64,000 bases of DNA from positions 1-64,000 of the IMG/VR virus record IMGVR_UViG_3300010389_000013; one strand, written 5' to 3'. The translations under genes and the position numbers were made by a program. Below are positions 53,994 through 61,530 of this stretch, piece after piece (position 1 is the first letter of the stretch; each line of letters starts with the position of its first letter). Under the pieces are notes generated by a model. The model worked only from the letters and a program-made list of their open reading frames with translations. It made no database searches and was not told the origin of the DNA. The DNA comes from a virus.

Positions 53994-55151
53994 ATGGCAG
54001 CATACCAACCAAAACAGGGTGACTATTATAAGGAAACAAACGACGTTTATTGGTATTGGAACGTTGGTGCGTTTGGTGCTGGATCGTGGACAAATACTAA
54101 TGTTAGAGGAAAAGCAAAGCCATCGTACTTAACTGGACAAGAAGTTGACAGGGTTACAAAGGAACCAGTTTTACCAATTAGTCTAAACTTAGCAACATCC
54201 ACACTCAGTGGTGCTATAGAAACCCCAGCAGTTTCCTCAACCGTAAGATATCCAGCAAATATTCAGTTTGATTCGGATACTGACTATGTGGTATTTCAAT
54301 TTGGTAAATATAAACCTCCATTTAGCCAAGAAAGTGACGCTGGAATAAATGTAAACTCATACGAAGCATACAACAATTCTATCAGAGACTTAGAAATCCA
54401 AACAATATCGGTAAAAAAAATAGATGGGTCTGGAGATCTGAGAGAAATTAAGAGTATCATGTTACCTATGCCTCAAGATCTAAGTAATGAACTGAAAAAT
54501 GACTGGCAAGGAAAATCATTTACAAGAATGGGCAAGGCATCTATTTCCGCTGCCGCTGGTGGTGCGTTTTCAACACCTATTAAAGCAGCTCAAGATCTAT
54601 CTGGAAATATGAATGCTTTAAGGGAAGCGTTGACAACAACAGTCCTCAATAAAATTCCAGGTGTTGGTGGAAACCTTACAGCAAATGATATCTCTGGATC
54701 TACCAGAGGAGTCGTTCTAAATCCAAACGCAGAAGTCTTGTATGACTCTCCAAACCTAAGAGAAATTGGAATGACTTTTAAAATGGTTCCAAGAAACAGT
54801 GATGAAGCGGCAGATATTAAATCAATCTGCGATGCTTTTAGAATGGCATCATCTCCAATCTATGGTGGTGCTGGACAACTACTTACAGCTGGAGGAGAAG
54901 CTGAACAAATCAGTCAAGATAACTTCATCAGAGTTCCATTTCTATGTAAATTTACTTTTAGAAAAGGTTCATTGGATCACCCCTGGATACCACAATTTAA
55001 ACCCTGTGCCATCACAAGAGTTCAAGTAAACTACACTCCCGATGGAACTTATGCTACATACAGTGACGGTAGTTCCGTGGCAACAGAGTTAAGCATCAAC
55101 TTCCTAGAGAGCAAACTCATTTACCAATCAGAAATTAACAACGGTTTCTAA
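53994..55151 (+). CDS. 48: Baseplate tail-tube cap protein gp48
   Basis: 385 aa. The C-terminal third has a tube-type domain (HPWIPQFKPCAITRVQVNYT then DGTYATYSDGSSVATELSIN) common to gp48 and gp54. The N-terminus is Trp/Tyr-rich (WYWNVGAFGAG). Length is close to T4 gp48. Translationally coupled to gp53, whose ATG overlaps its stop. Confidence 0.7.
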   Translation: MAAYQPKQGDYYKETNDVYWYWNVGAFGAGSWTNTNVRGKAKPSYLTGQEVDRVTKEPVLPISLNLATSTLSGAIETPAVSSTVRYPANIQFDSDTDYVVFQFGKYKPPFSQESDAGINVNSYEAYNNSIRDLEIQTISVKKIDGSGDLREIKSIMLPMPQDLSNELKNDWQGKSFTRMGKASISAAAGGAFSTPIKAAQDLSGNMNALREALTTTVLNKIPGVGGNLTANDISGSTRGVVLNPNAEVLYDSPNLREIGMTFKMVPRNSDEAADIKSICDAFRMASSPIYGGAGQLLTAGGEAEQISQDNFIRVPFLCKFTFRKGSLDHPWIPQFKPCAITRVQVNYTPDGTYATYSDGSSVATELSINFLESKLIYQSEINNGF

Positions 55152-55804
55152 TGTATTTTTCACTCATCCCAGACATCAAATATGATTTGAAACCAATCAG
55201 TTATCCGTTCTCGGAATCTGATTATATTACTGCAAAAAATTTCTTCAGAAGATATCAAGTCAATCCAGACATCTTTGACTATGCTATCTTTTATAAAAAA
55301 TATTCAATAAAAAATGGTGAGAGAATTGAAAATATCTCTGAAAAATACTATGGCAATTCTTTTTATGATTGGGTTATTATTCTAACAAACAACTTTATAA
55401 ATCCACAGTTTGCTTTACCACTTGATTCAGAGACCCTAAGAAAAAGTGTGGAGTATAAGTATGGTGAACTAGAAGCATATTCTAACATCCACCACTATGT
55501 CACCAGTGAAGTAAAGAATGGTGATTTGATTGCACTGCAAGCAGGATTAATTGTTGATCAGAATTTCTATAGTTCTCCATTCACTTACTGGAATGGATCT
55601 CAAACCGTAACGGTTCCTGGAAATACTGTGAGTTCCCCTGTGACTAATTACGAGTATGAAGTAGAGGAAAACGAAAAGAAAAGAGAAATCTTCATCCTCA
55701 AAGAAACTTACTTCAGAAGATTTGTAGAGGAATTCAAAACTAAAAACCTCTACCAAGAATCATCTGACTTCATCTCCAAGAGATTAAAAAAGGTCGCAGT
55801 TTAG
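55151..55804 (+). CDS. 53: Baseplate wedge protein gp53
   Basis: 217 aa. ISEKYYGNSFYDWVIILTNN then FINPQFALPL is the LysM-like block seen in gp53 proteins. The C-terminus is charged and helical (FRRFVEEFKTKNLYQESSDF). The stop lies in the loop of the terminator hairpin that ends the plus-strand cassette. Confidence 0.8.
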   Translation: MYFSLIPDIKYDLKPISYPFSESDYITAKNFFRRYQVNPDIFDYAIFYKKYSIKNGERIENISEKYYGNSFYDWVIILTNNFINPQFALPLDSETLRKSVEYKYGELEAYSNIHHYVTSEVKNGDLIALQAGLIVDQNFYSSPFTYWNGSQTVTVPGNTVSSPVTNYEYEVEENEKKREIFILKETYFRRFVEEFKTKNLYQESSDFISKRLKKVAV

Positions 55805-55815
55805 TGCGACCTTTT
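55788..55815 (+). terminator. Rho-independent terminator ending the plus-strand cassette
   Basis: AGGTCGCA/TGCGACCT stem with a GTTTAG loop followed by TTTT; A-rich upstream, so it may also work for minus-strand transcripts. Its right arm begins the second direct repeat. Confidence 0.75.
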
Positions 55816-55859
55816 GAGCGAAAAATTTACGGAAAAAATTTTTCCAGATTTATGTAATC
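55806..55859 (+). repeat. 54-bp direct repeat, copy 2
   Basis: Partner of 52021-52074 with nine mismatches and no gaps. It contains GGAAAAAATTTTTCC and starts inside the gp53 terminator. Confidence 0.8.
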
Positions 55860-55860
55860 G

Positions 55861-56064
55861 TTAATCAAAATTTGAAATGATACGCTTACACTCTTTCAAG
55901 TTTTTCTTACAGAAGGCATGAACATAACTGTTCGCATCTGTACTCATAGTATAGTGAGCGTGAGTGTGTGCTAGTTCAATCACCGCCAAGAACCCAACAC
56001 ACAGGGCTACGAAGTGGCATATAGGACTTGTGGCACAGCATGTTAGGTTCTTTTTGAAGTCCAT
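55861..56064 (-). CDS. 67-aa membrane protein
   Basis: One hydrophobic segment (ICHFVALCVGFLAVIELA, about residues 15-32), several Cys and a Cys/Lys-rich tail. Its ATG overlaps the stop of the mini outer-membrane protein gene (TGATG), so the two are probably made together. Confidence 0.6.
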   Translation of the reverse strand: MDFKKNLTCCATSPICHFVALCVGFLAVIELAHTHAHYTMSTDANSYVHAFCKKNLKECKRIISNFD

Positions 56065-56420
56065 CAGAAGCGATACTTAGTGCCGACTTCAACTTTCCAG
56101 TCAGTCTTAGTGTCAAAACTGAGTGCCTCAAACTTTGCCTTAGCAGAGAGTTTGTCGGTCAGTTTGATGCCAGCACCAACTTCAGCGGCAACGAAACCAT
56201 CAACACTAGCACCATCGGGTGCTTTAGCACCGCCACCCAATTCTACATAGGGGGCGACTTTACCAAGTTTCCAGTCGTAACCAAGACGTGCTTGATTTAC
56301 AGTTTCCTTATATGTGCTGTCAGATCCTTTGAATTCCGATTTGGTGGAAACGTAGGGTCCTGCAAGGGCAGGTGCTGCGATCATGGGCAGTGCCAGAGCA
56401 GCAAGAGCGATTGCTTTCAT
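56064..56420 (-). CDS. Secreted mini outer-membrane beta-barrel-like protein, copy 2
   Basis: 118 aa. Signal peptide MKAIALAALALPMIAAPALA, then GPYVSTKSEFKGSDSTYKET and amphipathic strands ending VEVGTKYRF. The mature start (GPYV) and the terminal aromatic match copy 1 at 38947, so they are paralogues. Likely exported to the host outer membrane; function unproven. Confidence 0.75.
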   Translation of the reverse strand: MKAIALAALALPMIAAPALAGPYVSTKSEFKGSDSTYKETVNQARLGYDWKLGKVAPYVELGGGAKAPDGASVDGFVAAEVGAGIKLTDKLSAKAKFEALSFDTKTDWKVEVGTKYRF

Positions 56421-56453
56421 TTGTTTTTCCTTTAGAGTAGGGTTTGTGTCATT

Positions 56454-56483
56454 AAAAAAGACCTCTGTATTCTAGCAGAGGTC
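56454..56483 (-). terminator. Rho-independent terminator after gp32
   Basis: Minus-strand GACCTCTGCTAGAATACAGAGGTC followed by TTTTTT; separates gp32 from the mini outer-membrane protein gene. Confidence 0.85.
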
Positions 56484-56528
56484 CGTATATTTAGAGTTAA
56501 GGATCAGTTAATGTTTGATCCCTGACAA

Positions 56529-57431
56529 TCACTCTTCAGCAAGACGAGCAAAGTAGGACAGAGCATCGTCATCATCAACGACTGCCTCTTCCTTTACAGG
56601 AGAGGGAGCAGCAGTCACACGACTACGGAACGACGAGGGTTCAGGAGCAGCGACAGGTTCATACTCTTCGTCATCCACAGAGGGGACGGAAGCAGGACGT
56701 GAACCAATGCCAAGCACCATGTTCAGACGACGCTCAAGATCCTCGTAGGACTTGAACTGGTCTTTGTTAGTGAACGCTTCCAGAGAGTGCTCGGACTTCC
56801 AGATGCCTTCCAGTTCATCATCGTCTGCACTGAGAGCAGAGACACTATCAAACTCAGAAGAATCATAGTTCCAGTAACCAGCAACTTTCTTGATCTTCAG
56901 TTTGAAGTTAGCACCTTCCCAAAGGTCAAAGACATTGACGGGGGTCTCGTCTTGGAACTCGGGTTGCATAGCAGCAAGGATCTTGTCATGGATCTTCTTG
57001 CCATACTTGTAGAGGAACACCTTGCCCTCGTTCTCAGGGTGCTTAGGATCCTTCACGACAAGGATGTTACTGTAATACTGGAGCTTACGCTTCTGCTTAC
57101 GAGCAGTCTCTTTGTCTTCATCACTACCGCTGTTCCAGAGACGGCGGTTGACTTCACCAACGGGATCCTTCTCGTTGAGAGTGGTCAGGGAGTTCTCAAT
57201 GTACCAACCACCAGGACCTTGGAAGGCATGGGAGTACAGTTTTGCCCAGGGGATAGTCTCACCTTCAGGGGCGGGGAGGAAACGGATAACAGCGTACCCG
57301 TTGCCAGAAGCGTCAACCTCTGGTTTCCAGAAACGGTCATCAACGTTCTTACCGCTGGATGACTTTTCAAGTTCCTTCTGGAGGAAGTCAAAGTTGTTCT
57401 GGGATTTACGCTTCAGATCTGCGAATGACAT
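56529..57431 (-). CDS. 32: Single-stranded DNA-binding protein gp32
   Basis: 300 aa. N-terminal KRKSQNNFDFLQKELEKSSS, then NGYAVIRFLPAPEGETIPWA and the OB-fold core (KLYSHAFQGPGGWYIENSLT), and an acidic C-terminal tail (VVDDDDALSYFARLAEE) that recruits replication partners in T4. The zinc-binding Cys/His cluster of T4 gp32 is not seen. GAGGT lies before the ATG, and the gene has a strong promoter and its own terminator. Confidence 0.9.
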   Translation of the reverse strand: MSFADLKRKSQNNFDFLQKELEKSSSGKNVDDRFWKPEVDASGNGYAVIRFLPAPEGETIPWAKLYSHAFQGPGGWYIENSLTTLNEKDPVGEVNRRLWNSGSDEDKETARKQKRKLQYYSNILVVKDPKHPENEGKVFLYKYGKKIHDKILAAMQPEFQDETPVNVFDLWEGANFKLKIKKVAGYWNYDSSEFDSVSALSADDDELEGIWKSEHSLEAFTNKDQFKSYEDLERRLNMVLGIGSRPASVPSVDDEEYEPVAAPEPSSFRSRVTAAPSPVKEEAVVDDDDALSYFARLAEE

Positions 57432-57485
57432 TCGGATTACCTCGGATTAGTTTGGATTTGGTTTGTGATGCCCTATCACTCAATC

Positions 57486-57515
57486 ATTATACATGGGCAC
57501 AGGGTAGGGCGTCAA
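57486..57515 (-). promoter_or_regulatory. Promoter of gp32
   Basis: Minus-strand TTGACG (57510-57515), 18-base spacer, perfect TATAAT (57486-57491). The -35 box overlaps the end of the DUF1825 gene. Confidence 0.75.
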
Positions 57516-57856
57516 TCCCCTGTGCCACTTTTCAAGATGTCCTGAAACTCACGGACCTTGCCCAGGAGTTCGTCAAACATATCATTAGGGCTGAGATTAT
57601 TATTCCCACCCAACAAAACAACTGCTTGCTTGATGCTTTCAGCAACAGACTTTGCTTCTGGGTCATCACTCAAACAGATGCGAGCATGAAAGATCTTTTG
57701 TTTTTCAATTAACTTTTCCAGTGCCTCAAAGTATTCCAACTTTCTCTCTTTATCTAAGAGAGTAAGGTTCATGGCACAACGAAAACAAAACTCTTGTAAC
57801 ACGGTCATCTCTTGGATCTCACCGCGTACTAATTCAGACTGGAAAAAACTACTCAT
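57512..57856 (-). CDS. DUF1825 family protein
   Basis: 114 aa. FFQSELVRGEIQEMTVLQEF, KLEYFEALEKLIEKQKIFHA and a C-terminal MFDELLGKVREFQD match DUF1825, a small helical family of cyanobacteria and their phages with no known function. It lies between gp33 and gp32, so it is probably an early replication-time gene, perhaps acquired from a host. Confidence 0.75.
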   Translation of the reverse strand: MSSFFQSELVRGEIQEMTVLQEFCFRCAMNLTLLDKERKLEYFEALEKLIEKQKIFHARICLSDDPEAKSVAESIKQAVVLLGGNNNLSPNDMFDELLGKVREFQDILKSGTGD

Positions 57857-58077
57857 TACACCAACATCAACTTTGCTCTGGACGTTTTCTTGATGAAGTT
57901 TAACTTCTGTGCTTCATATTTAAGCTTCTCTTTCAATGGTTTTGAGATCAACTTGGGTACGGATTCCACTTCAATCTCATTTAGTTCACAAAGATGCAGC
58001 ACCGCATCAATGTAGTTCATGTCTTGATTACTGAGAGCTATTTTTTCAACTTCTTGAGAGAACTTCGCACTTGTCAT
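57856..58077 (-). CDS. 33: Late transcription coactivator gp33
   Basis: 73 aa. MTSAKFSQEVEKIALSNQDM then NYIDAVLHLCELNEIEVESV is the conserved core of cyanophage gp33. In T4 gp33 binds RNA polymerase and links the sliding clamp to late promoters. ATG at 58077 is preferred because the longer frame overlaps the exonuclease gene. The TATAAATA boxes in this window are its likely targets. Confidence 0.75.
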   Translation of the reverse strand: MTSAKFSQEVEKIALSNQDMNYIDAVLHLCELNEIEVESVPKLISKPLKEKLKYEAQKLNFIKKTSRAKLMLV

Positions 58078-58081
58078 AAAT

Positions 58082-58780
58082 TTATCTTCCAATAAGTTCT
58101 TTTTTTCCATATCGTGTCTTGTATTCGTCTATGTACTGGATTAATTGCAAAAGATATTCCTTCTTAGGCGGAACAACCTTGACCTGTGTCTCTCCGTTTT
58201 CACAGGCAACGATAGTAACGAGTTGCTTAACACTCAATCCATAGATCTCTTGAAGACAACAAGCGTATGCTGTTTCCTGAACAAAGTAATCGTATAAGTA
58301 ACTATCTTTCTTTGGTTCAGCAGCAGTCTTGAAGTCAATGATAGATAATACTCCATCAAATTCAGCGATGCAATCAACGCGACCAGCAACTTCTAGATGG
58401 TCGGAATAAAGTGCTGCCTCTTGTAGGTAAATATTATTTATGCGGTCTAGGACATCCCTAGAATGATGAAACATAAGTACAGGAAGAGGATGCTGCTTGT
58501 ACTCCTTCAGTTGTAGGCGATTGTTTAGATAATCTTCCGTGATGCTGTGGTATTTTGTACCACGACCTGCGGAACGTGCAGAGATATTCGCTGCTTTTTC
58601 TTTACCGACACGTGCTCTCCACTTAGCAAGACCTGCTTGCTTCTTAGAATTATTGCTAATCACAGTGGTGATTGACGGATATTGATTGCCAGATGGTGTT
58701 AGATAGACACGTTTTCCATCTACCATTTCTGCGGTCATCTCAACAGGAGTCAGATCACCAACATGATTAAACAATTGCAT
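58082..58780 (-). CDS. PD-(D/E)XK exonuclease
   Basis: 232 aa. YPSITTVISNNSKKQAGLAK and RGTKYHSITEDYLNN precede the catalytic block EVAGRVDCIAEFDGVLSIID-FKTA, in which Asp, Asp and the FKT Lys fit the PD-(D/E)XK site. QETAYACCLQEIYG follows as in RecB-type nucleases and MGME1-like phage exonucleases. Probably acts in replication, recombination or host DNA turnover. Its start touches the PhoH stop. Confidence 0.75.
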   Translation of the reverse strand: MQLFNHVGDLTPVEMTAEMVDGKRVYLTPSGNQYPSITTVISNNSKKQAGLAKWRARVGKEKAANISARSAGRGTKYHSITEDYLNNRLQLKEYKQHPLPVLMFHHSRDVLDRINNIYLQEAALYSDHLEVAGRVDCIAEFDGVLSIIDFKTAAEPKKDSYLYDYFVQETAYACCLQEIYGLSVKQLVTIVACENGETQVKVVPPKKEYLLQLIQYIDEYKTRYGKKELIGR

Positions 58781-59529
58781 TACAAACCAAGCGTCAATTT
58801 ACTAATTAGATAAGACTTCACAAGTCCAGAGCGAACAATATCATTCACTCCAAATTCTACCATAGAAAACTCTTCCATGTTCTCTAGGATGCGTTGGAAG
58901 TCAAGGATACCAGTGCGTTCATTTGTTTTCTGTAGGTCAGACTGATTGACATCACCACAGAAACAAATCTTACTGTCCTGTCCAATACGAGTCATGATTG
59001 AATCAAGTTCGTGGAAGTTCAGGTTCTGACACTCGTCAACAATAACGATAGCATTGTCTAGTGTAGTGCCACGAAGGAAAGATGTAGACCAGAAAGAGAT
59101 AGTCTCCTGATGCTTAAGATTCTCATAGAGCATCTCAAAACTATTGTCATCAGGCATCTCAAACATGTGCTTCACCATATTCTTGTAAGGAATCTGATAG
59201 AGCGATGCTTTATCTTCGTGTGTGCCAGGGAGGAATCCAATCTCTCTGGTTGCTACAAGTGAACGGACAATGTAGAGTTTCTCATAAGGAGATTCTTCAT
59301 TCAGGATATCCTGCAGTGCTAAGTACAAAGCAATGAATGTTTTACCTGTACCTGCCGCACCATAGGCAAAGATGTTTTTGCCTTCACCCCATTGATCAAA
59401 GAACAACTCTTGGTTGTCTGTCAGTGGTGTGATATCTAGAAGGTAAGACTCATTGATTGGTTTCTTACGCTTCAATTGCTTCCGTGACATTCCTTGTCCA
59501 GGTGCTTTGTTGCCTCTACCTCTTGCCAT
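58780..59529 (-). CDS. phoH: PhoH-like P-loop ATPase
   Basis: 249 aa. Walker A GAAGTGKT at residues 57-64, Walker B IVIVDECQN at 161-169, with VRSLVATREIGFLPG and an FCGDVNQSDL segment typical of PhoH. PhoH is common in marine phages; it is an RNA-helicase-like ATPase with an unclear role, though the family name reflects phosphate-starvation control in E. coli. The N-terminus is basic. Confidence 0.9.
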   Translation of the reverse strand: MARGRGNKAPGQGMSRKQLKRKKPINESYLLDITPLTDNQELFFDQWGEGKNIFAYGAAGTGKTFIALYLALQDILNEESPYEKLYIVRSLVATREIGFLPGTHEDKASLYQIPYKNMVKHMFEMPDDNSFEMLYENLKHQETISFWSTSFLRGTTLDNAIVIVDECQNLNFHELDSIMTRIGQDSKICFCGDVNQSDLQKTNERTGILDFQRILENMEEFSMVEFGVNDIVRSGLVKSYLISKLTLGL

Positions 59530-59532
59530 AAT

Positions 59533-59796
59533 TTACCACTGATAACTATCTTTGTGTCGTGTTGAGTTCCCGTAACCAGGAACTTGTTTTACCTTGGCCA
59601 TCACATCCTTCCAACCAGGATGTGTCTTGGACATTTTATCACGCCAGTCACCGACTTCGCCAGCACTAGCACAACCTTGAGACCAATCTTTGTCCCAGTC
59701 AGGATTTTCTTCTTTCCACTGGACGTACTCTGCCATGGGCATGTAGAGTTCTTTTGTTTCTCCAGTCTTTAAATTTTTAACAGGATAAGTAGGCAT
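59533..59796 (-). CDS. FmdB-like small protein lacking zinc cysteines (87 aa)
   Basis: MPTYPVKNLKTGETKELYMP then EYVQWKEENPDWD and a Gly/Lys/Asp-rich tail resembles a cyanophage protein often called FmdB-like. The zinc-ribbon Cys pairs are missing (one Cys only), so regulation by zinc binding is unlikely. Its ATG overlaps the thyX stop (TGATG). Confidence 0.6.
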   Translation of the reverse strand: MPTYPVKNLKTGETKELYMPMAEYVQWKEENPDWDKDWSQGCASAGEVGDWRDKMSKTHPGWKDVMAKVKQVPGYGNSTRHKDSYQW

Positions 59797-60446
59797 CAAT
59801 TCCACTCCAAAGCTTCAGCACAAACAGGAAATTGTTCCACAAAGATTTGCTTACAGGCGTTAGCAATATCCATGTGTTCTTTCTGAGTACCATGGGCACT
59901 CCGTAGATCTATATAGTGGATCCAAGAACGAACAGATCCTGTCATGTAGATACGGGTGGGTGTTGCCAATGGCAATACAAAACGAGCACACTCCTTTGCG
60001 ATTCCCATCTCTAGCATGTGCTTGTAGATGTCCATACCACTCTGGAAGTGTCGCTTGATAGTGATCTCAAGTTCTTGTTGAACGAAAGGATCAACATCAT
60101 CAATAGAGTTCTGACGGTTCTTAGTATCCTGACGGCGAAGATCAAACATAGGGATCTCATCTGCCAAGAGAGAACTGTCAGCATACCGCTGAGAAAACTC
60201 TTGATATGTGAAGGATCTATGACGCAAAATTTGAGCTGCGATACCCCTGGTGGTATTGATCTCAAGGGTCATGTGTGCCTGCTCAAAGACGCTCCAGTGC
60301 CCATGCTTGATGCAGTAGGACAGGAGACCAGCAACCTTAGGATTGTCCTGGTTGTTCGGGTTGCTGACTCTCGCCACGTACCCCATCATCTTCTCCGCTT
60401 CGGGAGTCACTGACACTAGATTGACCAACCCATGTTGTTGCTTCAT
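59796..60446 (-). CDS. thyX: Flavin-dependent thymidylate synthase ThyX
   Basis: 216 aa. The ThyX motif is present as RHRSFTYQEFSQR (residues 75-87), followed by SSLLADEIP and, near the end, RSWIHYIDLRSAHGTQKE. ThyX makes dTMP from dUMP with folate and FAD, supplying thymidine for phage DNA. Length matches the family. The upstream small gene overlaps it by 110 bases. Confidence 0.92.
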   Translation of the reverse strand: MKQQHGLVNLVSVTPEAEKMMGYVARVSNPNNQDNPKVAGLLSYCIKHGHWSVFEQAHMTLEINTTRGIAAQILRHRSFTYQEFSQRYADSSLLADEIPMFDLRRQDTKNRQNSIDDVDPFVQQELEITIKRHFQSGMDIYKHMLEMGIAKECARFVLPLATPTRIYMTGSVRSWIHYIDLRSAHGTQKEHMDIANACKQIFVEQFPVCAEALEWN

Positions 60447-60612
60447 TCTTAAATCCTTTACTCAGTCGTTCACGTTTTGCAGCGAGATCTCTCTTGGCAG
60501 TGAAGAGTGCTTTCTTCATGTACAAGATCTCTTCATTACTATACAGCATCGGGTTCTTTTCCGCAAGCTTGATCGCTTTCTTTGCTGCTTTGATTGTATC
60601 CTTGTATCTCAT
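60337..60612 (-). CDS. Small basic protein with 3' end overlapping thyX (91 aa)
   Basis: MRYKDTIKAAKKAIKLAEKN followed by YSNEEILYMKKALFTAKRDL is a conserved-type basic helical protein. GGAGG precedes the ATG at 60612. The last 35 or so residues, rich in Ser/Gly/Gln/Glu, come from reading into thyX and look non-conserved, so the original stop was probably lost. Function unknown. Confidence 0.65.
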   Translation of the reverse strand: MRYKDTIKAAKKAIKLAEKNPMLYSNEEILYMKKALFTAKRDLAAKRERLSKGFKNEATTWVGQSSVSDSRSGEDDGVRGESQQPEQPGQS

Positions 60613-60631
60613 TAAGGGATTTCCTCCATGT

Positions 60632-60796
60632 TTAATCCGCATACCCGTCGTCGTCATCACGACCCTGATAGAACCCAAGCTTGGGGTTTCCTATCTCGCT
60701 TTTGTAAGCGTTAACATCGGAATAAACCTCGCTCTCAAGTGCATTAGTCAGAGACTTGAGGTTCTTTACGATGAGTTTTAGTCTCTCTTTATCCAT
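60632..60796 (-). CDS. Conserved-type small cyanophage protein (54 aa)
   Basis: MDKERLKLIVKNLKSLTNAL then ESEVYSDVNAYKSEIG; a short helical protein with an acidic DDDDGYAD end. I recall close relatives in other cyanomyoviruses, none with a function. First gene after the composite promoter at 60821. Confidence 0.7.
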   Translation of the reverse strand: MDKERLKLIVKNLKSLTNALESEVYSDVNAYKSEIGNPKLGFYQGRDDDDGYAD

Positions 60797-60820
60797 GTAT
60801 TTATTCTAACATGTGTCAGG

Positions 60821-60826
60821 ATTATA
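60821..60826 (-). promoter_or_regulatory. Extended -10 promoter (TGCTATAAT) fused to a terminator
   Basis: Minus-strand TTTTTTTATGCTATAATCC directly after the terminator at 60831-60857; TATAAT is perfect and preceded by TGC. Confidence 0.6.
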
Positions 60827-60830
60827 GCAT

Positions 60831-60857
60831 AAAAAAAGGAGGGGCGTCAACCCCTCC
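60831..60857 (-). terminator. Rho-independent terminator
   Basis: Minus-strand GGAGGGGTTGACGCCCCTCC followed by seven T. The stop codon of the gene at 60847 lies inside the hairpin. Confidence 0.85.
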
Positions 60858-61014
60858 TGTTACTTGCTTCAACTTCAAGCAGACGCTCAAAGTATTCATG
60901 CAAGTGCATATTATAGCAGGACCAGTATGTTACTCCTCTATATTTGAGTTGATAACAACTGGGTGGTCTGCTATCTTTATCCATGTCATCATGATGATAG
61001 ACATAGTTTTCCAT
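60847..61014 (-). CDS. DUF4278-like small protein (55 aa)
   Basis: Starts MENYVYHHDDMDKDSRPPSC and contains QLKYRGVTYWS, the YRG(V)xY motif of DUF4278. A start at 61086 is also open but would overlap the upstream gene by 70 bases; the chosen ATG is one base past that gene's stop. Cyanobacterial family of unknown function. Confidence 0.55.
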   Translation of the reverse strand: MENYVYHHDDMDKDSRPPSCYQLKYRGVTYWSCYNMHLHEYFERLLEVEASNRRG

Positions 61015-61015
61015 A

Positions 61016-61180
61016 TCACTTGTTATAAGTGTGACCGCGATAGCAGAATGTTCCATGAACTTCTTCAGCACCTTGCTGGCACTCATAGCGAACACCACGA
61101 TAAGTGGTCATCGCAATCTGAGCATCGTGAAGTGCTGCTTGCTTCTGGATCTGCTTCTTGATAAGGGTTAGTGTGTTCAT
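61016..61180 (-). CDS. DUF4278 family protein (54 aa)
   Basis: MNTLTLIKKQIQKQAALHDA then MTTYRGVRYECQQG and FCYRGHTYNK; two YRG-x-x-Y motifs identify DUF4278, common in cyanobacteria and cyanophages, function unknown. It pairs with the related gene immediately downstream. Confidence 0.7.
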   Translation of the reverse strand: MNTLTLIKKQIQKQAALHDAQIAMTTYRGVRYECQQGAEEVHGTFCYRGHTYNK

Positions 61181-61223
61181 TGTAGGTACTCCTAAAGAAA
61201 TGAGATAATTAAATCCCGTTCCT

Positions 61224-61418
61224 TCAGTCGTGTGCGTCCTTGCTATCAAAACAATGAGGATCTGTATGATTCATCCAGTGGATGAGAAGATCAGATTTCT
61301 CAAAGGGAGTGAAAAGAGTTGTCTCTTCCAATCCTTGCTTCAACCATTCATAGTCTTCACAGCGAAGATAATTCTCCACTGGGACATGACTAAAGAAAAT
61401 CAAAGCGAGTGATAACAT
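61224..61418 (-). CDS. Small protein with N-terminal hydrophobic segment (64 aa)
   Basis: MLSLALIFFSHVPVENYLRC then EDYEWLKQGLEET; a short hydrophobic start that could be a signal or anchor, followed by an acidic soluble part. First gene after the promoter at 61483-61511. Function unknown. Confidence 0.65.
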   Translation of the reverse strand: MLSLALIFFSHVPVENYLRCEDYEWLKQGLEETTLFTPFEKSDLLIHWMNHTDPHCFDSKDAHD

Positions 61419-61482
61419 AGGATGAACGCTCCGTTCCGCGACTTACTTGCGTCCCACCCGAGAGCGGGATGAACGTATGGTT

Positions 61483-61511
61483 ATTATACCATACTATGTA
61501 TGCTTTGACAA
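61483..61511 (-). promoter_or_regulatory. Sigma-70-type promoter
   Basis: Minus-strand TTGTCA (61506-61511), 17-base spacer, TATAAT (61483-61488). Drives the 64-aa gene and probably the DUF4278 pair. Confidence 0.75.
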
Positions 61512-61530
61512 TTGTATTGGTTAATACAGT

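Noticed and set aside
58435-58446. CATAAATA late-promoter-like box inside the exonuclease gene
   Set aside because: Lies within a coding region with no gene start nearby; expected by chance in AT-rich DNA.
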